Source: Gemmatales bacterium
GTDB taxonomy: Bacteria > Planctomycetota > Planctomycetia > Gemmatales > Gemmataceae
NCBI GenBank assembly: GCA_026004675.1
Contig: BPJP01000006.1
Location: 186,001-250,000, forward strand
DNA length: 64,000 nucleotides
Reading direction: 5' to 3'
A program made the translations under genes and the position numbers. Shown piece by piece: positions 26,407-34,444 of this stretch. How positions within the stretch are numbered: the first letter of the stretch is position 1; every line of letters begins with the position of its first letter. The notes under the pieces were generated by a model. It did not search any database. It had not been told where the DNA came from and was given only the letters and a program-made list of their open reading frames with translations.

Positions 26407-27537
26407 ATGCAAAGACAAATTGCCAAGCTTGCTTTAGAAGACGGGACCGTCTATACCGGCTGGAGCTTCGGAGCTCGCGGTGAAACATTTGGCGAAGTCG
26501 TCTTCAACACTAGCATCACGGGTTACCAGGAAGTTCTGACCGATCCGTCCTACAAAGGGCAGATCGTGACGATGACCTATCCGCACATAGGCAACTACGG
26601 TATCAATGCCGACGATCGTGAATCTCCCAAACCTCAGGTCGAAGGATTCGTCGTCCGCGAGTTGACCCGAATACCGAGTAATTTCCGGTCGCAAAGCTCT
26701 CTCGAGCAGTATCTAGCCGACCATCAAATTATGGGCATCGAAGGGATCGACACGCGGGCGCTTGTTCGGCGACTGCGGGTCCGCGGCGTCATGACCGGCG
26801 TTCTGTCAACAGAAGACCTTGACGACGCCTCGCTGGTAAAAAAAGCGATCAGTAGCCCGAAAATTGTTGGCCGGGACCTGGTTCGTTCGGTCGTTCCCGA
26901 ACAGACGTTCGAATGGCGGGACGGGTTCATTGGCGAGTTGGGAAAACAGCCAGTGACCAGGCGTGGCGGCACATGCCGAATCGTTGCGGTCGATTTCGGC
27001 ATGAAGTGGAACATCCTTCGCTGCCTTGTGGAAGCTGGGGGAAGAGTAACGGTTGTTCCTGGCACAGCGAGGGCTGACGACGTTTTGTCCTACGATCCGG
27101 ACGGCATCTTTTTGTCGAACGGTCCGGGAGATCCTGAACCGCTCGAATATGCCATTGGTTTGGTAAGAGACATTTTGCGGAAAAAGCGCCCAGCAATACC
27201 GGTTTTTGGAATCTGTTTGGGCCATCAATTGCTAGGACTGGCACACGGGGCACAATCATACAAGTTGAAGTTTGGCCATCGCGGTGCCAACCAACCGGTT
27301 CTCCACCGCCGTTCTGGCCGCGTCGAGATTACGACCCAAAACCACGGTTTCGCCTTGCGGATCGATACGTTGCCTCGAGAACTCGAAGTGACGCACCTCA
27401 ATCTGAACGACGGCACGTTGGAAGGCATCCGACATATGCGCCAGCCGATATTCAGCGTGCAATACCACCCGGAAGCATCGGCGGGACCGCACGATAGTAT
27501 GTATCTTTTTGATGAATTCGTGGCCCTGATGCGTTGA
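26407..27537 (+). CDS. carA: Carbamoyl-phosphate synthase small subunit
   Basis: This 376-residue glutaminase subunit supplies ammonia to the large subunit (CarB) for carbamoyl phosphate, feeding arginine and pyrimidine synthesis. The N-terminal CPSase domain (LEDGTVYTGWSFGARGETFG, NTSITGYQEVLTDPSYKGQI) and the class I amidotransferase domain are intact. The nucleophile Cys is in PVFGICLGHQLLGLA and the His/Glu pair in QYHPEASAGPHD. No obvious Shine-Dalgarno sequence precedes the ATG. carB is not adjacent. It ends 6 bp from the convergent kinase gene. Confidence 0.97.
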   Translation: MQRQIAKLALEDGTVYTGWSFGARGETFGEVVFNTSITGYQEVLTDPSYKGQIVTMTYPHIGNYGINADDRESPKPQVEGFVVRELTRIPSNFRSQSSLEQYLADHQIMGIEGIDTRALVRRLRVRGVMTGVLSTEDLDDASLVKKAISSPKIVGRDLVRSVVPEQTFEWRDGFIGELGKQPVTRRGGTCRIVAVDFGMKWNILRCLVEAGGRVTVVPGTARADDVLSYDPDGIFLSNGPGDPEPLEYAIGLVRDILRKKRPAIPVFGICLGHQLLGLAHGAQSYKLKFGHRGANQPVLHRRSGRVEITTQNHGFALRIDTLPRELEVTHLNLNDGTLEGIRHMRQPIFSVQYHPEASAGPHDSMYLFDEFVALMR

Positions 27538-27543
27538 GTCGTG

Positions 27544-29253
27544 TCAGCTCAAGGCGGCGTAATATTTGCGGCGGTTTTCCACCATAAAACAGAGGTGACG
27601 CCAAAGTGCGTGCAGAAAGTCTTCGCCATATTGTTTGTAGTAGTGCATGAACCGCATGATTTCTTTATTCTGGCCGATCAACTCCATGTCGCCGATCAGA
27701 ATGAGCCGGCGATTCCGCTCTTGATCTACCCAATGGTTGAGATTAGCGCGCGCCTTTTCGAAAATGCGTTCGTGTGCGGTTTTCGTCTCTGTTTTAGTCG
27801 TGTTCGTCGACTCCAAAATAGCCTTGGGCACAGGCACCGCCGCCACGGCGCGGACCGCGTTCTTGGCGGTCATGTCTTTGCGCGGAATAACGATCGCGGG
27901 AAAGATAATGGCCATCTTCGCTTCGATAGCGACACTGGGATCATCGCCTTCCATCCAGATCGGGTCGTGCGGCTTGAGCAGCCCCTGCATCGCAAGCTGC
28001 TTCAGCTCTTCTTTGGTAACCGGACCGAGCGTCTCATCGTTATGACGGTACATCCAGCGTTCATCTGCCGCAGGTTCGGCGTTGAGTTCTTCAACGGGCT
28101 GTTTCTCGACCCATTTCAAATAAGACCGTGTGAGAGTGCTTTCCTCGAGTTCCTCTTCATCGTCTGGTTGGGTTGCCAAAAACGGCTCCAGGGCACTGGC
28201 CGCTTGCGCCGGCGTGCCGTAGCGCGAATTCGGTTTCTTAGCCAGCATCCGCTGGATGACGTTCTGTAATCCTTCCGGGACACTGGGTTCGTATTGGCGA
28301 ACCGGAATGGCGACCTCGGTCGCATGTTTGATGATCTGCTGGATCGGGTCGGGATCGTAGAACGGAGACACACCCGCGATCATATGGTACAAAATACAGC
28401 CGACCGCATAAATGTCGGAGCGAATATCGACATTATGAGGATCCTGGGCTTGCTCTGGCGACTGATATTCAGCACTGCCAAGCCGATCCCCTTCTAAAGT
28501 CAAGCGAACGTCCCGTTGCTCGGAGCTGTCTCTTTCGCTGAAAATCTGTTTGCCTAACCCGATGTCGAGGATTTTGACGGTCGCATGCAGGGTATTGTCC
28601 GGCGCTCCCGGCGGCAAAGGCGGCACCAACATCAAATTGCTCGGTCCCAGATCACGGTGCACCAGTCCCTGCTCGTGAATATGTTGCAAGCCCATTAACG
28701 TCTGGTGAATCAATCGCACTGCTTCGGGGTAGGGAATCTTGCCGCGACGTTGCAGCACCTCTTCAAGCGTTTCGCCGACCAGGTACTCCATGACGATATA
28801 ATGCCGGCCGCGGGCATTGCCGATGTGATAGGTGCGGACAATATTGGGATGCTTCAACTTGATCGCCATGCGGGCTTCGCGCTGAAAGCGGGCCAAGAGT
28901 TTCGTATCGCGTGCCTTGGCGGGAGGCAACAACTTGATCGCCACGATATGGCCAAGAATGTGCGAGGCCTTGAAAACGCCCGCCATCTTGCCCACACCGA
29001 TCAAGTCGAGCAGTTTATAGTGATTCAGAAAAAAGTGATCCGCACGGCCCAACAACAGTTGCTGGGCCTGGTATTCCGTCAAATAATGGTGTTCCGTGAG
29101 CCAAAATACAAAACGGTCGAGCTCCTTGGGACTACCTGGCGATTCGAATCGCCGCCAATACTTGTAGAGCTTTTGAATGTCGGCTGGCTTCAACAAACCG
29201 CTTCGGTTGATCAGATTGCACAATTCTTCTACTGATTTTACTTTGCGAATCAT
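27544..29253 (-). CDS. Hanks-type Ser/Thr protein kinase with divergent catalytic motifs and GYF_2-like domain
   Basis: The protein has 569 residues; the start at 29253 has GAGG 7 nt upstream. The kinase domain (about 78-350) keeps the ATP lysine (IVAIKLLP, K107), the HRD triad (HRDLGPSN, 199-206) and the APE-type region. It departs from consensus at three sites: the glycine loop is GVGKMAGVF (third Gly to Ala), the catalytic loop has HRDLG instead of HRDLK, and DFG is DIG (230-232). A GYF_2-like domain follows (WMYRHNDETLGPVTKEELKQ, near 390-440), then a charged tail. There is no membrane segment, so it is cytoplasmic. It may be a weak or pseudo-kinase. Targets are unknown. Confidence 0.85.
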   Translation of the reverse strand: MIRKVKSVEELCNLINRSGLLKPADIQKLYKYWRRFESPGSPKELDRFVFWLTEHHYLTEYQAQQLLLGRADHFFLNHYKLLDLIGVGKMAGVFKASHILGHIVAIKLLPPAKARDTKLLARFQREARMAIKLKHPNIVRTYHIGNARGRHYIVMEYLVGETLEEVLQRRGKIPYPEAVRLIHQTLMGLQHIHEQGLVHRDLGPSNLMLVPPLPPGAPDNTLHATVKILDIGLGKQIFSERDSSEQRDVRLTLEGDRLGSAEYQSPEQAQDPHNVDIRSDIYAVGCILYHMIAGVSPFYDPDPIQQIIKHATEVAIPVRQYEPSVPEGLQNVIQRMLAKKPNSRYGTPAQAASALEPFLATQPDDEEELEESTLTRSYLKWVEKQPVEELNAEPAADERWMYRHNDETLGPVTKEELKQLAMQGLLKPHDPIWMEGDDPSVAIEAKMAIIFPAIVIPRKDMTAKNAVRAVAAVPVPKAILESTNTTKTETKTAHERIFEKARANLNHWVDQERNRRLILIGDMELIGQNKEIMRFMHYYKQYGEDFLHALWRHLCFMVENRRKYYAALS

Positions 29254-29364
29254 TGGTGCCTCTTCCAGGATGCCCGTCGCGTGCTTCTTGCGAAAGCATG
29301 AAGATAGCGGAGCCAAGGCACGGCATGCAATTGTTTTGTAATCACGGAAAAGTTTTTCAGTTCG

Positions 29365-30531
29365 TCAATCGCGAACGTGAGGCAGGACGTCGCGGCAAAA
29401 CAATTCCATACTTTTCCGAGCCAGTTCATGCGGCAGCGTGCCGGTCTGGCAACCGGTCATCACTACTCCGACGCCCAACTCTTTCCGGTAATGATTCAGC
29501 TTTTGCCGAACCGTTTCCGGACTGCCGACGATGGCGTAAACTCCTTTCTCGATATCATCCCAGGTCTTTTGCTCTGACAAGAATAGTGGACGATTCTTCA
29601 AGATCGACAAGATGGAGCGCGGCGACGTGTAGCCAGGTGGCGAAATGCCGATGCCTTTCAGCAGAAAACGAACGAAGTACCACATGTGCGGCTCGAATTC
29701 CTCGCGCGCCTGTCGATCCGTCTCGGCTACATAGATCGGCACGCCCCATCCCAGTTGTTCCGGTCTGGTTTCATAGCCTGCTTTCTGGCAGGCATCTCGA
29801 AACAGGTCGAAAACTCGATGAAACACACTGATATGAAAGTACGGTACCCCCATATAGGCGTAACGCCTTTGCGCCACGAACTCGATTGTTTCCAGGCTGC
29901 CCAGACCAGGAATCCAGATTGGCGGGTGAGGCTGTTGAAGCGGTCTTGGCCAGGGATTCACGTAATTGAAAAAATAATGCTTCGAATGCCAGCGGAATGG
30001 TCCAGGCTCTGTCCAAGCCTTGATGATCAAATCGAGTGCTTCCCGAAACCGTTCCCGCGCGTACGTCGGATTTACCTGATAGGCGTAATACTCCGGACCG
30101 CCGCCAACTACCATGCCTGCTATCAATCGGCCATTCGACATGATATCGAGCATGGCCATCTCCTCAGCGACACGCAATGGCGGGTGATATAAAGGCAGTG
30201 CATTGCCAATCACCGCAATTCGGCATCGCTGCGTCCGTTGCGTCAAAGCGCCGGCGATCACGTTTGGCGACGGCATCAGGCCATAAGCATTTTGATGATG
30301 CTCGTTGACGCAAATACCATCGAACCCTAATTCCTCAGCGTAAGCCAGCGTGTTGATATATTCTCGATAAAGCTCATGCCCTTTAACAGGGTCATAGAGT
30401 GAATTCGGCAGCCAAATCCATGCCGAATCGTACTTCTCATCGAAGTCTTCGGGCAAATAAGGCCAGGGCATCAAATGAAAAAAGTAATATTGCACGGCTT
30501 CTCCGTTCATCCAAATGCCGACGCAAAACAC
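29365..30531 (-). CDS. LLM-class flavin-dependent oxidoreductase (luciferase-like)
   Basis: This 388-residue bacterial-luciferase-fold monooxygenase would use reduced flavin from a separate reductase. Family features are FDGICVNEHHQNAYGLMPSP, RIAVIGNALPLYHPPLRVAE, MLDIMSNGRLIAGMVVGGGP and a C-terminal VGSPETVRQKLNHYRKELGV. GTG at 30531 is preceded by AAGGAG at short spacing; ATG at 30510 is the alternative. It is on the same strand as the lipoprotein gene upstream and the kinase downstream, each more than 100 bp away. The substrate is unknown. Confidence 0.9.
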   Translation of the reverse strand: MFCVGIWMNGEAVQYYFFHLMPWPYLPEDFDEKYDSAWIWLPNSLYDPVKGHELYREYINTLAYAEELGFDGICVNEHHQNAYGLMPSPNVIAGALTQRTQRCRIAVIGNALPLYHPPLRVAEEMAMLDIMSNGRLIAGMVVGGGPEYYAYQVNPTYARERFREALDLIIKAWTEPGPFRWHSKHYFFNYVNPWPRPLQQPHPPIWIPGLGSLETIEFVAQRRYAYMGVPYFHISVFHRVFDLFRDACQKAGYETRPEQLGWGVPIYVAETDRQAREEFEPHMWYFVRFLLKGIGISPPGYTSPRSILSILKNRPLFLSEQKTWDDIEKGVYAIVGSPETVRQKLNHYRKELGVGVVMTGCQTGTLPHELARKSMELFCRDVLPHVRD

Positions 30532-30647
30532 CGTCTCCTTCGGTCGATCGATGCCAGTGCTGACAGTTTAAGGAATCCCTGCGGCACCGGCTTGGTGGAT
30601 TCGATGGCCATGCCGAAGTCCGCCGCGTCTGTGCAACGTGAGAGTGA

Positions 30648-31400
30648 TCAGGGACGAATCAGAAGAGGCAGAACATAGGCCCGAAGATGTCTCGGATGGT
30701 AGGCGCCGAAATGGCCGCCGTAATGTCCAGCGGGAATAGCCCACCTCCCCCAAGCGTATTGCCGGAGTTTGGCGTAAAGTATCGAATCTTCGGCAGACTG
30801 GACGATGGGCTCAAAGCCACGCCGGCCAGCGACTGGGCACATTCGACAACGGTCGACCGTCCCCAAAAACACAGAGCCAAGCACGAGGTAGCCGTCGCGC
30901 TCACTCGTGAAGACATCGATGCCTTTCTTTGATGCCCGCAGGCTGGGCCGCAGATCGTAACCGGTGGAAACGGCCGGCGCCAGAAGTACCATGCGGTCGA
31001 TATAACCTAGTGGCACCGATTCGGCCGCTGCCAGGGCCACCGCGCAGCCGGCACTATGGGCGACGATCAAGATCCGTGACTGGGGAAAGTTTTGCTTGCG
31101 CGTCACAATCGACTCGGCGAGGCGGACTCCCTGGCAGCGAATATGGGCATGATCGATCTGATCCGCAACCACTCGACCGTATCCGTGCGTCCAGTCGAAC
31201 GTTGCCACCGCCAAAGGCACATGTTGTCGACTAATTTCCGATTGGAGTGTATCGGACAAACCATGAAAACCGCCGGCTCCATTGACGGCAAAGACCACGT
31301 CGCGCGGATCGCACTGCCAACGGATCGTGTCGACCTTCCGGCTAACGCTGGCGCAACCTACAGCAGGCAACAACAGAATCAATAGATGTTTGCGAAACAT
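30648..31400 (-). CDS. Lipoprotein with alpha/beta-hydrolase fold
   Basis: The protein has 250 residues. The N-terminus MFRKHLLILLLPAVGCAS is a lipoprotein signal (lipobox AVGC). The body looks like an alpha/beta hydrolase: an N-terminal strand with FAVNGAGGFHG (oxyanion region), the nucleophile elbow IVAHSAGCAVALAA (A-H-S-A-G) and a late His-rich segment GHYGGHFGAYHPRHLRAYVL. The substrate is not predictable. It would sit on a membrane facing the periplasm. It stands upstream of the LLM oxidoreductase on the same strand. Confidence 0.78.
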   Translation of the reverse strand: MFRKHLLILLLPAVGCASVSRKVDTIRWQCDPRDVVFAVNGAGGFHGLSDTLQSEISRQHVPLAVATFDWTHGYGRVVADQIDHAHIRCQGVRLAESIVTRKQNFPQSRILIVAHSAGCAVALAAAESVPLGYIDRMVLLAPAVSTGYDLRPSLRASKKGIDVFTSERDGYLVLGSVFLGTVDRCRMCPVAGRRGFEPIVQSAEDSILYAKLRQYAWGRWAIPAGHYGGHFGAYHPRHLRAYVLPLLIRP

Positions 31401-31630
31401 GATCCCGAAATACTTGACCCATTCTCATTTCGCCTCCACCATCCTACGTTCGAGCCGAATCAATGCGAAGTCCAGTCGCAAACTTGACGGCTGACAACCG
31501 AGGTAGATATCCCGACCGTATCAATGGCGCGGACTAGGAGTTTTGTGACAGATAACAAAACGCTCCGTCGAAGCTTTCCAGCACACAGTTTCACCCGAAG
31601 CAACAGCTATCTTTCAAACGGAAATGGGCG

Positions 31631-32170
31631 TCAAAAGCCCTTGCGGAGTTGTTCAAGCTCTTCTTCTTGAGCCGAAAGCCACTGCTCAAGTCCTTCACGG
31701 GTCGGGAATTTAGCCAAGATTCCGAGCGCGATGAGGGCCGCCGACATGATACAAATAAGACTTCCCTCAACGAGATATGAGATGGTTAACAAAAAGCCTG
31801 CCCCTTCGAGAAGGGCGACAGAAAGAATGAAGCGCGTTTGGTAAGCCGAAAGCAAGCGAGGTCGGTCGTACTCAGCAGCGATGTCCGGGGTCGAAGGTCG
31901 ACCGCGGGCTAATTGCCGGACAACCGACTTTCCCAACATCTCGGGAACTAAAAACTGACTGCCGACCATGGCGACGGCAACCACGATCGCAAAATATGTC
32001 AACAAAGAGGATTCCGCCTTACCAACGAACTGTCCACTTAGGCGAAGATAAACTGCGATGCCGATAAAGATGATCAATCCCATCGCCACTGCGGGCAAGA
32101 TGGTACGCATGATACGTAACCTGAGTTCAATCGAGTTCGCCGAGTTTTTTTCGGAACCGTTCATATTCAT
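31631..32170 (-). CDS. Four-helix integral membrane protein of unknown function
   Basis: The protein has about 179 residues from ATG 32170; a TTG twelve codons earlier is possible and no good ribosome binding site marks either. Four hydrophobic segments are visible (ILPAVAMGLIIFIGIAVYLR, LTYFAIVVAVAMVGSQFLVP, then two in ILSVALLEGAGFLLTISYLV and LICIMSAALIALGILA). A short acidic coil ends the protein (EEELEQLRKGF). The family is not recognised. It is divergent from ggt; the 110-bp shared upstream region is A/T-rich (around 32230-32250) and likely holds both promoters. Confidence 0.7.
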   Translation of the reverse strand: MNMNGSEKNSANSIELRLRIMRTILPAVAMGLIIFIGIAVYLRLSGQFVGKAESSLLTYFAIVVAVAMVGSQFLVPEMLGKSVVRQLARGRPSTPDIAAEYDRPRLLSAYQTRFILSVALLEGAGFLLTISYLVEGSLICIMSAALIALGILAKFPTREGLEQWLSAQEEELEQLRKGF

Positions 32171-32279
32171 AGGATGGTGTGAACCTGCGAAATCTGTCCC
32201 AGACAACGAAAAGCTGCCGCGTCGCTAACATTATTTATATATCATATGGGTTCAGCGAACCTGAACGAGGGAGCCAAAC

Positions 32280-33890
32280 ATGCGTGGAATGATCTCGGCG
32301 CCGCAACCCATCGCCGTAGAAGAAGGTGCCAGGATATTAGCCAACGGCGGCAATGCGTTTGATGCCGCCCTGGCCTGTGCCTTTATGCAATTCGTAGTGG
32401 ATCCACATTCGTGCGGTGTCGGCGGCTATCTGGTGCTCGTATGCCGACCAGCAGGAGGGTCGAGTTCGCAATTGGTCATCGACGCGCCGGCCTTGGCCGG
32501 TTCGAAAGTGACGCCGACGATGTGGGAAGATCGCGTGATCGGTCCCAATCCTGGCGGCTGGGGCTACTTTCTCAAAGATCAGGTCAACGAAGCGGGATAT
32601 TCCTCGATCTGTACCCCCGGTATGATGCGCGGCATGGATTGGATTTACAAGCGATGGTGCACCAGACCGTGGTCGGAGTTGACTGCGGGTGCCATCCGAG
32701 CCGCTGAGGAGGGTTGGGTTGTCAGTCATCATCTGGGCACGCGCTGGAAGGAAGCACCTCTATACTATGAAGGGATGTCGATGGCACAAAAACTGAAAGT
32801 GACGCCGTCGGCCAGTTCAATCTATCTCAAAAAAGATGGCAGTACCTATGAGCCTGGCGAAACGATCGTCAATCGCGACTATGGCCAAACGCTGCGCCGC
32901 ATTACCGAACATGGTCCGGAAGATTTTCACACGGGCGGTCTGGCCCGCGACATTGCCGCCGACCTTGAAGCACATGACAGTTACGTGACGGCTGAAGATC
33001 TCGCTGAATATGATGTTCGAGAAGAGAAACCGGTTTTGACCAGCTACCGCGGCTACACGATTCAAACAGCCTCGCCTCCCCATGGTGGACCGACGTTGGC
33101 AGCCATTCTCAACATCCTGGAAGGCTATGATCTATCGTCGATGCGGCACAATTCGGCCGAGTATATCCTCGTTCTCGCCAATGCCATGAAAGCCGCCTTC
33201 GCTGACCGAAACAAATACCTCGGCGATATGCGCTTTGTCGATGTCCCGCTGGAATGGATGACTTCGAAAGAACGCGCCGAAGAGTGGCGCGATCACATCC
33301 GCGCCGGCAAGGAGATCGACACCGCGCGTGTGCAACCCGGCTCGCCGACAACGACCCATGTCAGTGTCGTCGACTCCGACGGTAATTGCGTTTCGCTCAC
33401 CCATTCGCTTGGAAGTTCGTCGGGTGTCATCACTCCGGGGCTTGGATTCATGTACAACAATTCGATGGTCAATTTTCATCCTTATGCCGGACATCCGAAC
33501 AGCCTGGCTCCCAGGAAAAGTCGGACCACCGGCATGACCCCTACAATCGTTTATCGCAACGAAAAACCGATTCTCGTCATCGGCGCCCCAGGAGCCACGC
33601 GAATCATCACTTCCATTGCTCAAGTGATCATCAATTTTCTCGACTTCGGCATGAGTATTACGGATGCCGTCCTCGCACCGCGATTCGATTGTCAGGGGGA
33701 CACGATCTATTGCCAGGCACGCATCCCCGAATTCGTTTGCGAAGCGATTCGCAAGAAGCACCGGGCCCATCGTCTGGTGCAAAGTCACGGCGGACTGGCG
33801 CTGGTGCACGCCATCGCCATCGACCACAAAACCGGAGCTATGAAGGGTGCCGCCGACACGGGAGCCGACGGCATGGCTTTGGAAGTTTGA
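32280..33890 (+). CDS. ggt: Gamma-glutamyltransferase family protein
   Basis: This 536-residue Ntn-hydrolase of the gamma-glutamyltranspeptidase family would cleave gamma-glutamyl bonds of glutathione-like or other gamma-glutamyl amides after self-cleavage. The large-subunit motif AVEEGARILANGGNAFDAAL is present. The autoprocessing site with nucleophile Thr is in GSPTTTHVSVVDSDGNCVSL. The small-subunit motifs are SSSGVITPGLGFMYNNSMVN and VIGAPGATRIITSIAQVI. No signal peptide is evident, which suggests a cytoplasmic enzyme and is unusual for classic GGT. GAGGGAG lies 6 nt before the ATG. It ends 8 bp from the convergent chorismate-lyase-like gene. Confidence 0.92.
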   Translation: MRGMISAPQPIAVEEGARILANGGNAFDAALACAFMQFVVDPHSCGVGGYLVLVCRPAGGSSSQLVIDAPALAGSKVTPTMWEDRVIGPNPGGWGYFLKDQVNEAGYSSICTPGMMRGMDWIYKRWCTRPWSELTAGAIRAAEEGWVVSHHLGTRWKEAPLYYEGMSMAQKLKVTPSASSIYLKKDGSTYEPGETIVNRDYGQTLRRITEHGPEDFHTGGLARDIAADLEAHDSYVTAEDLAEYDVREEKPVLTSYRGYTIQTASPPHGGPTLAAILNILEGYDLSSMRHNSAEYILVLANAMKAAFADRNKYLGDMRFVDVPLEWMTSKERAEEWRDHIRAGKEIDTARVQPGSPTTTHVSVVDSDGNCVSLTHSLGSSSGVITPGLGFMYNNSMVNFHPYAGHPNSLAPRKSRTTGMTPTIVYRNEKPILVIGAPGATRIITSIAQVIINFLDFGMSITDAVLAPRFDCQGDTIYCQARIPEFVCEAIRKKHRAHRLVQSHGGLALVHAIAIDHKTGAMKGAADTGADGMALEV

Positions 33891-33898
33891 GAACTCGC

Positions 33899-34444
33899 CT
33901 AAACCGGCGCCAGGATTTCCAGAAGCTCGACAGCCGGTTGTTCGTTGCAATGGATATACGCGAGTCGGCCGTAGGTCGTCTTCGGTTCGCACAGGTTAAA
34001 CCAGTTCATCATGTCTTTGCCCGGAACGACTCTTAAAAAATGGGTCGGCTCAATACGCCTTAAAACATCATGCTGGATGAGAATCCTGCCAAGTGGCGTT
34101 CGACCCGCAACGATTTCGTCGCGAACAATGTCGCTGCAATAGCGAAAAAGAATACGCATAATGCCATACTGTACAACCTGGCCGGTCTTTTGGAGCGAGA
34201 GAAGAATCTTTCGGGCGTAGTCATCGTTATCGTGGTGTTTGGCGATGATGTGCACATCCACTAGATCGCCATAAAACTTCTCCACGGTCACAGTCATATG
34301 ATGTTCATGAACCAACAGCCCGTGGTAGGGTTCCGGAACATCGTCGCCGGGCAGCAACTCGAATTCCGCAATATCGTCGGTTTGCGGAAAAAAACGAAAA
34401 AGCATCCCCATGTCAGGACGCGTTGGCGGGGCTTTGTGCTTCAT
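33899..34444 (-). CDS. Chorismate-lyase-like protein (DUF98/UbiC fold)
   Basis: The protein has 181 residues. Residues 37-150 follow the chorismate pyruvate-lyase/DUF98 pattern: PEPYHGLLVHEHHMTVTVEK, then DYARKILLSLQKTGQVVQYG, then TPLGRILIQHDVLRRIEP and THFLRV. Family members make 4-hydroxybenzoate and pyruvate from chorismate. The usual Arg in VHxRHMT is His here, so activity is uncertain. Its ATG overlaps the stop of the upstream DUF116-polyprenyl synthase gene (ATGA, 34441-34444), indicating translational coupling. That pairing fits making the ring and tail of a prenylated aromatic, which is inference. Confidence 0.72.
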   Translation of the reverse strand: MKHKAPPTRPDMGMLFRFFPQTDDIAEFELLPGDDVPEPYHGLLVHEHHMTVTVEKFYGDLVDVHIIAKHHDNDDYARKILLSLQKTGQVVQYGIMRILFRYCSDIVRDEIVAGRTPLGRILIQHDVLRRIEPTHFLRVVPGKDMMNWFNLCEPKTTYGRLAYIHCNEQPAVELLEILAPV

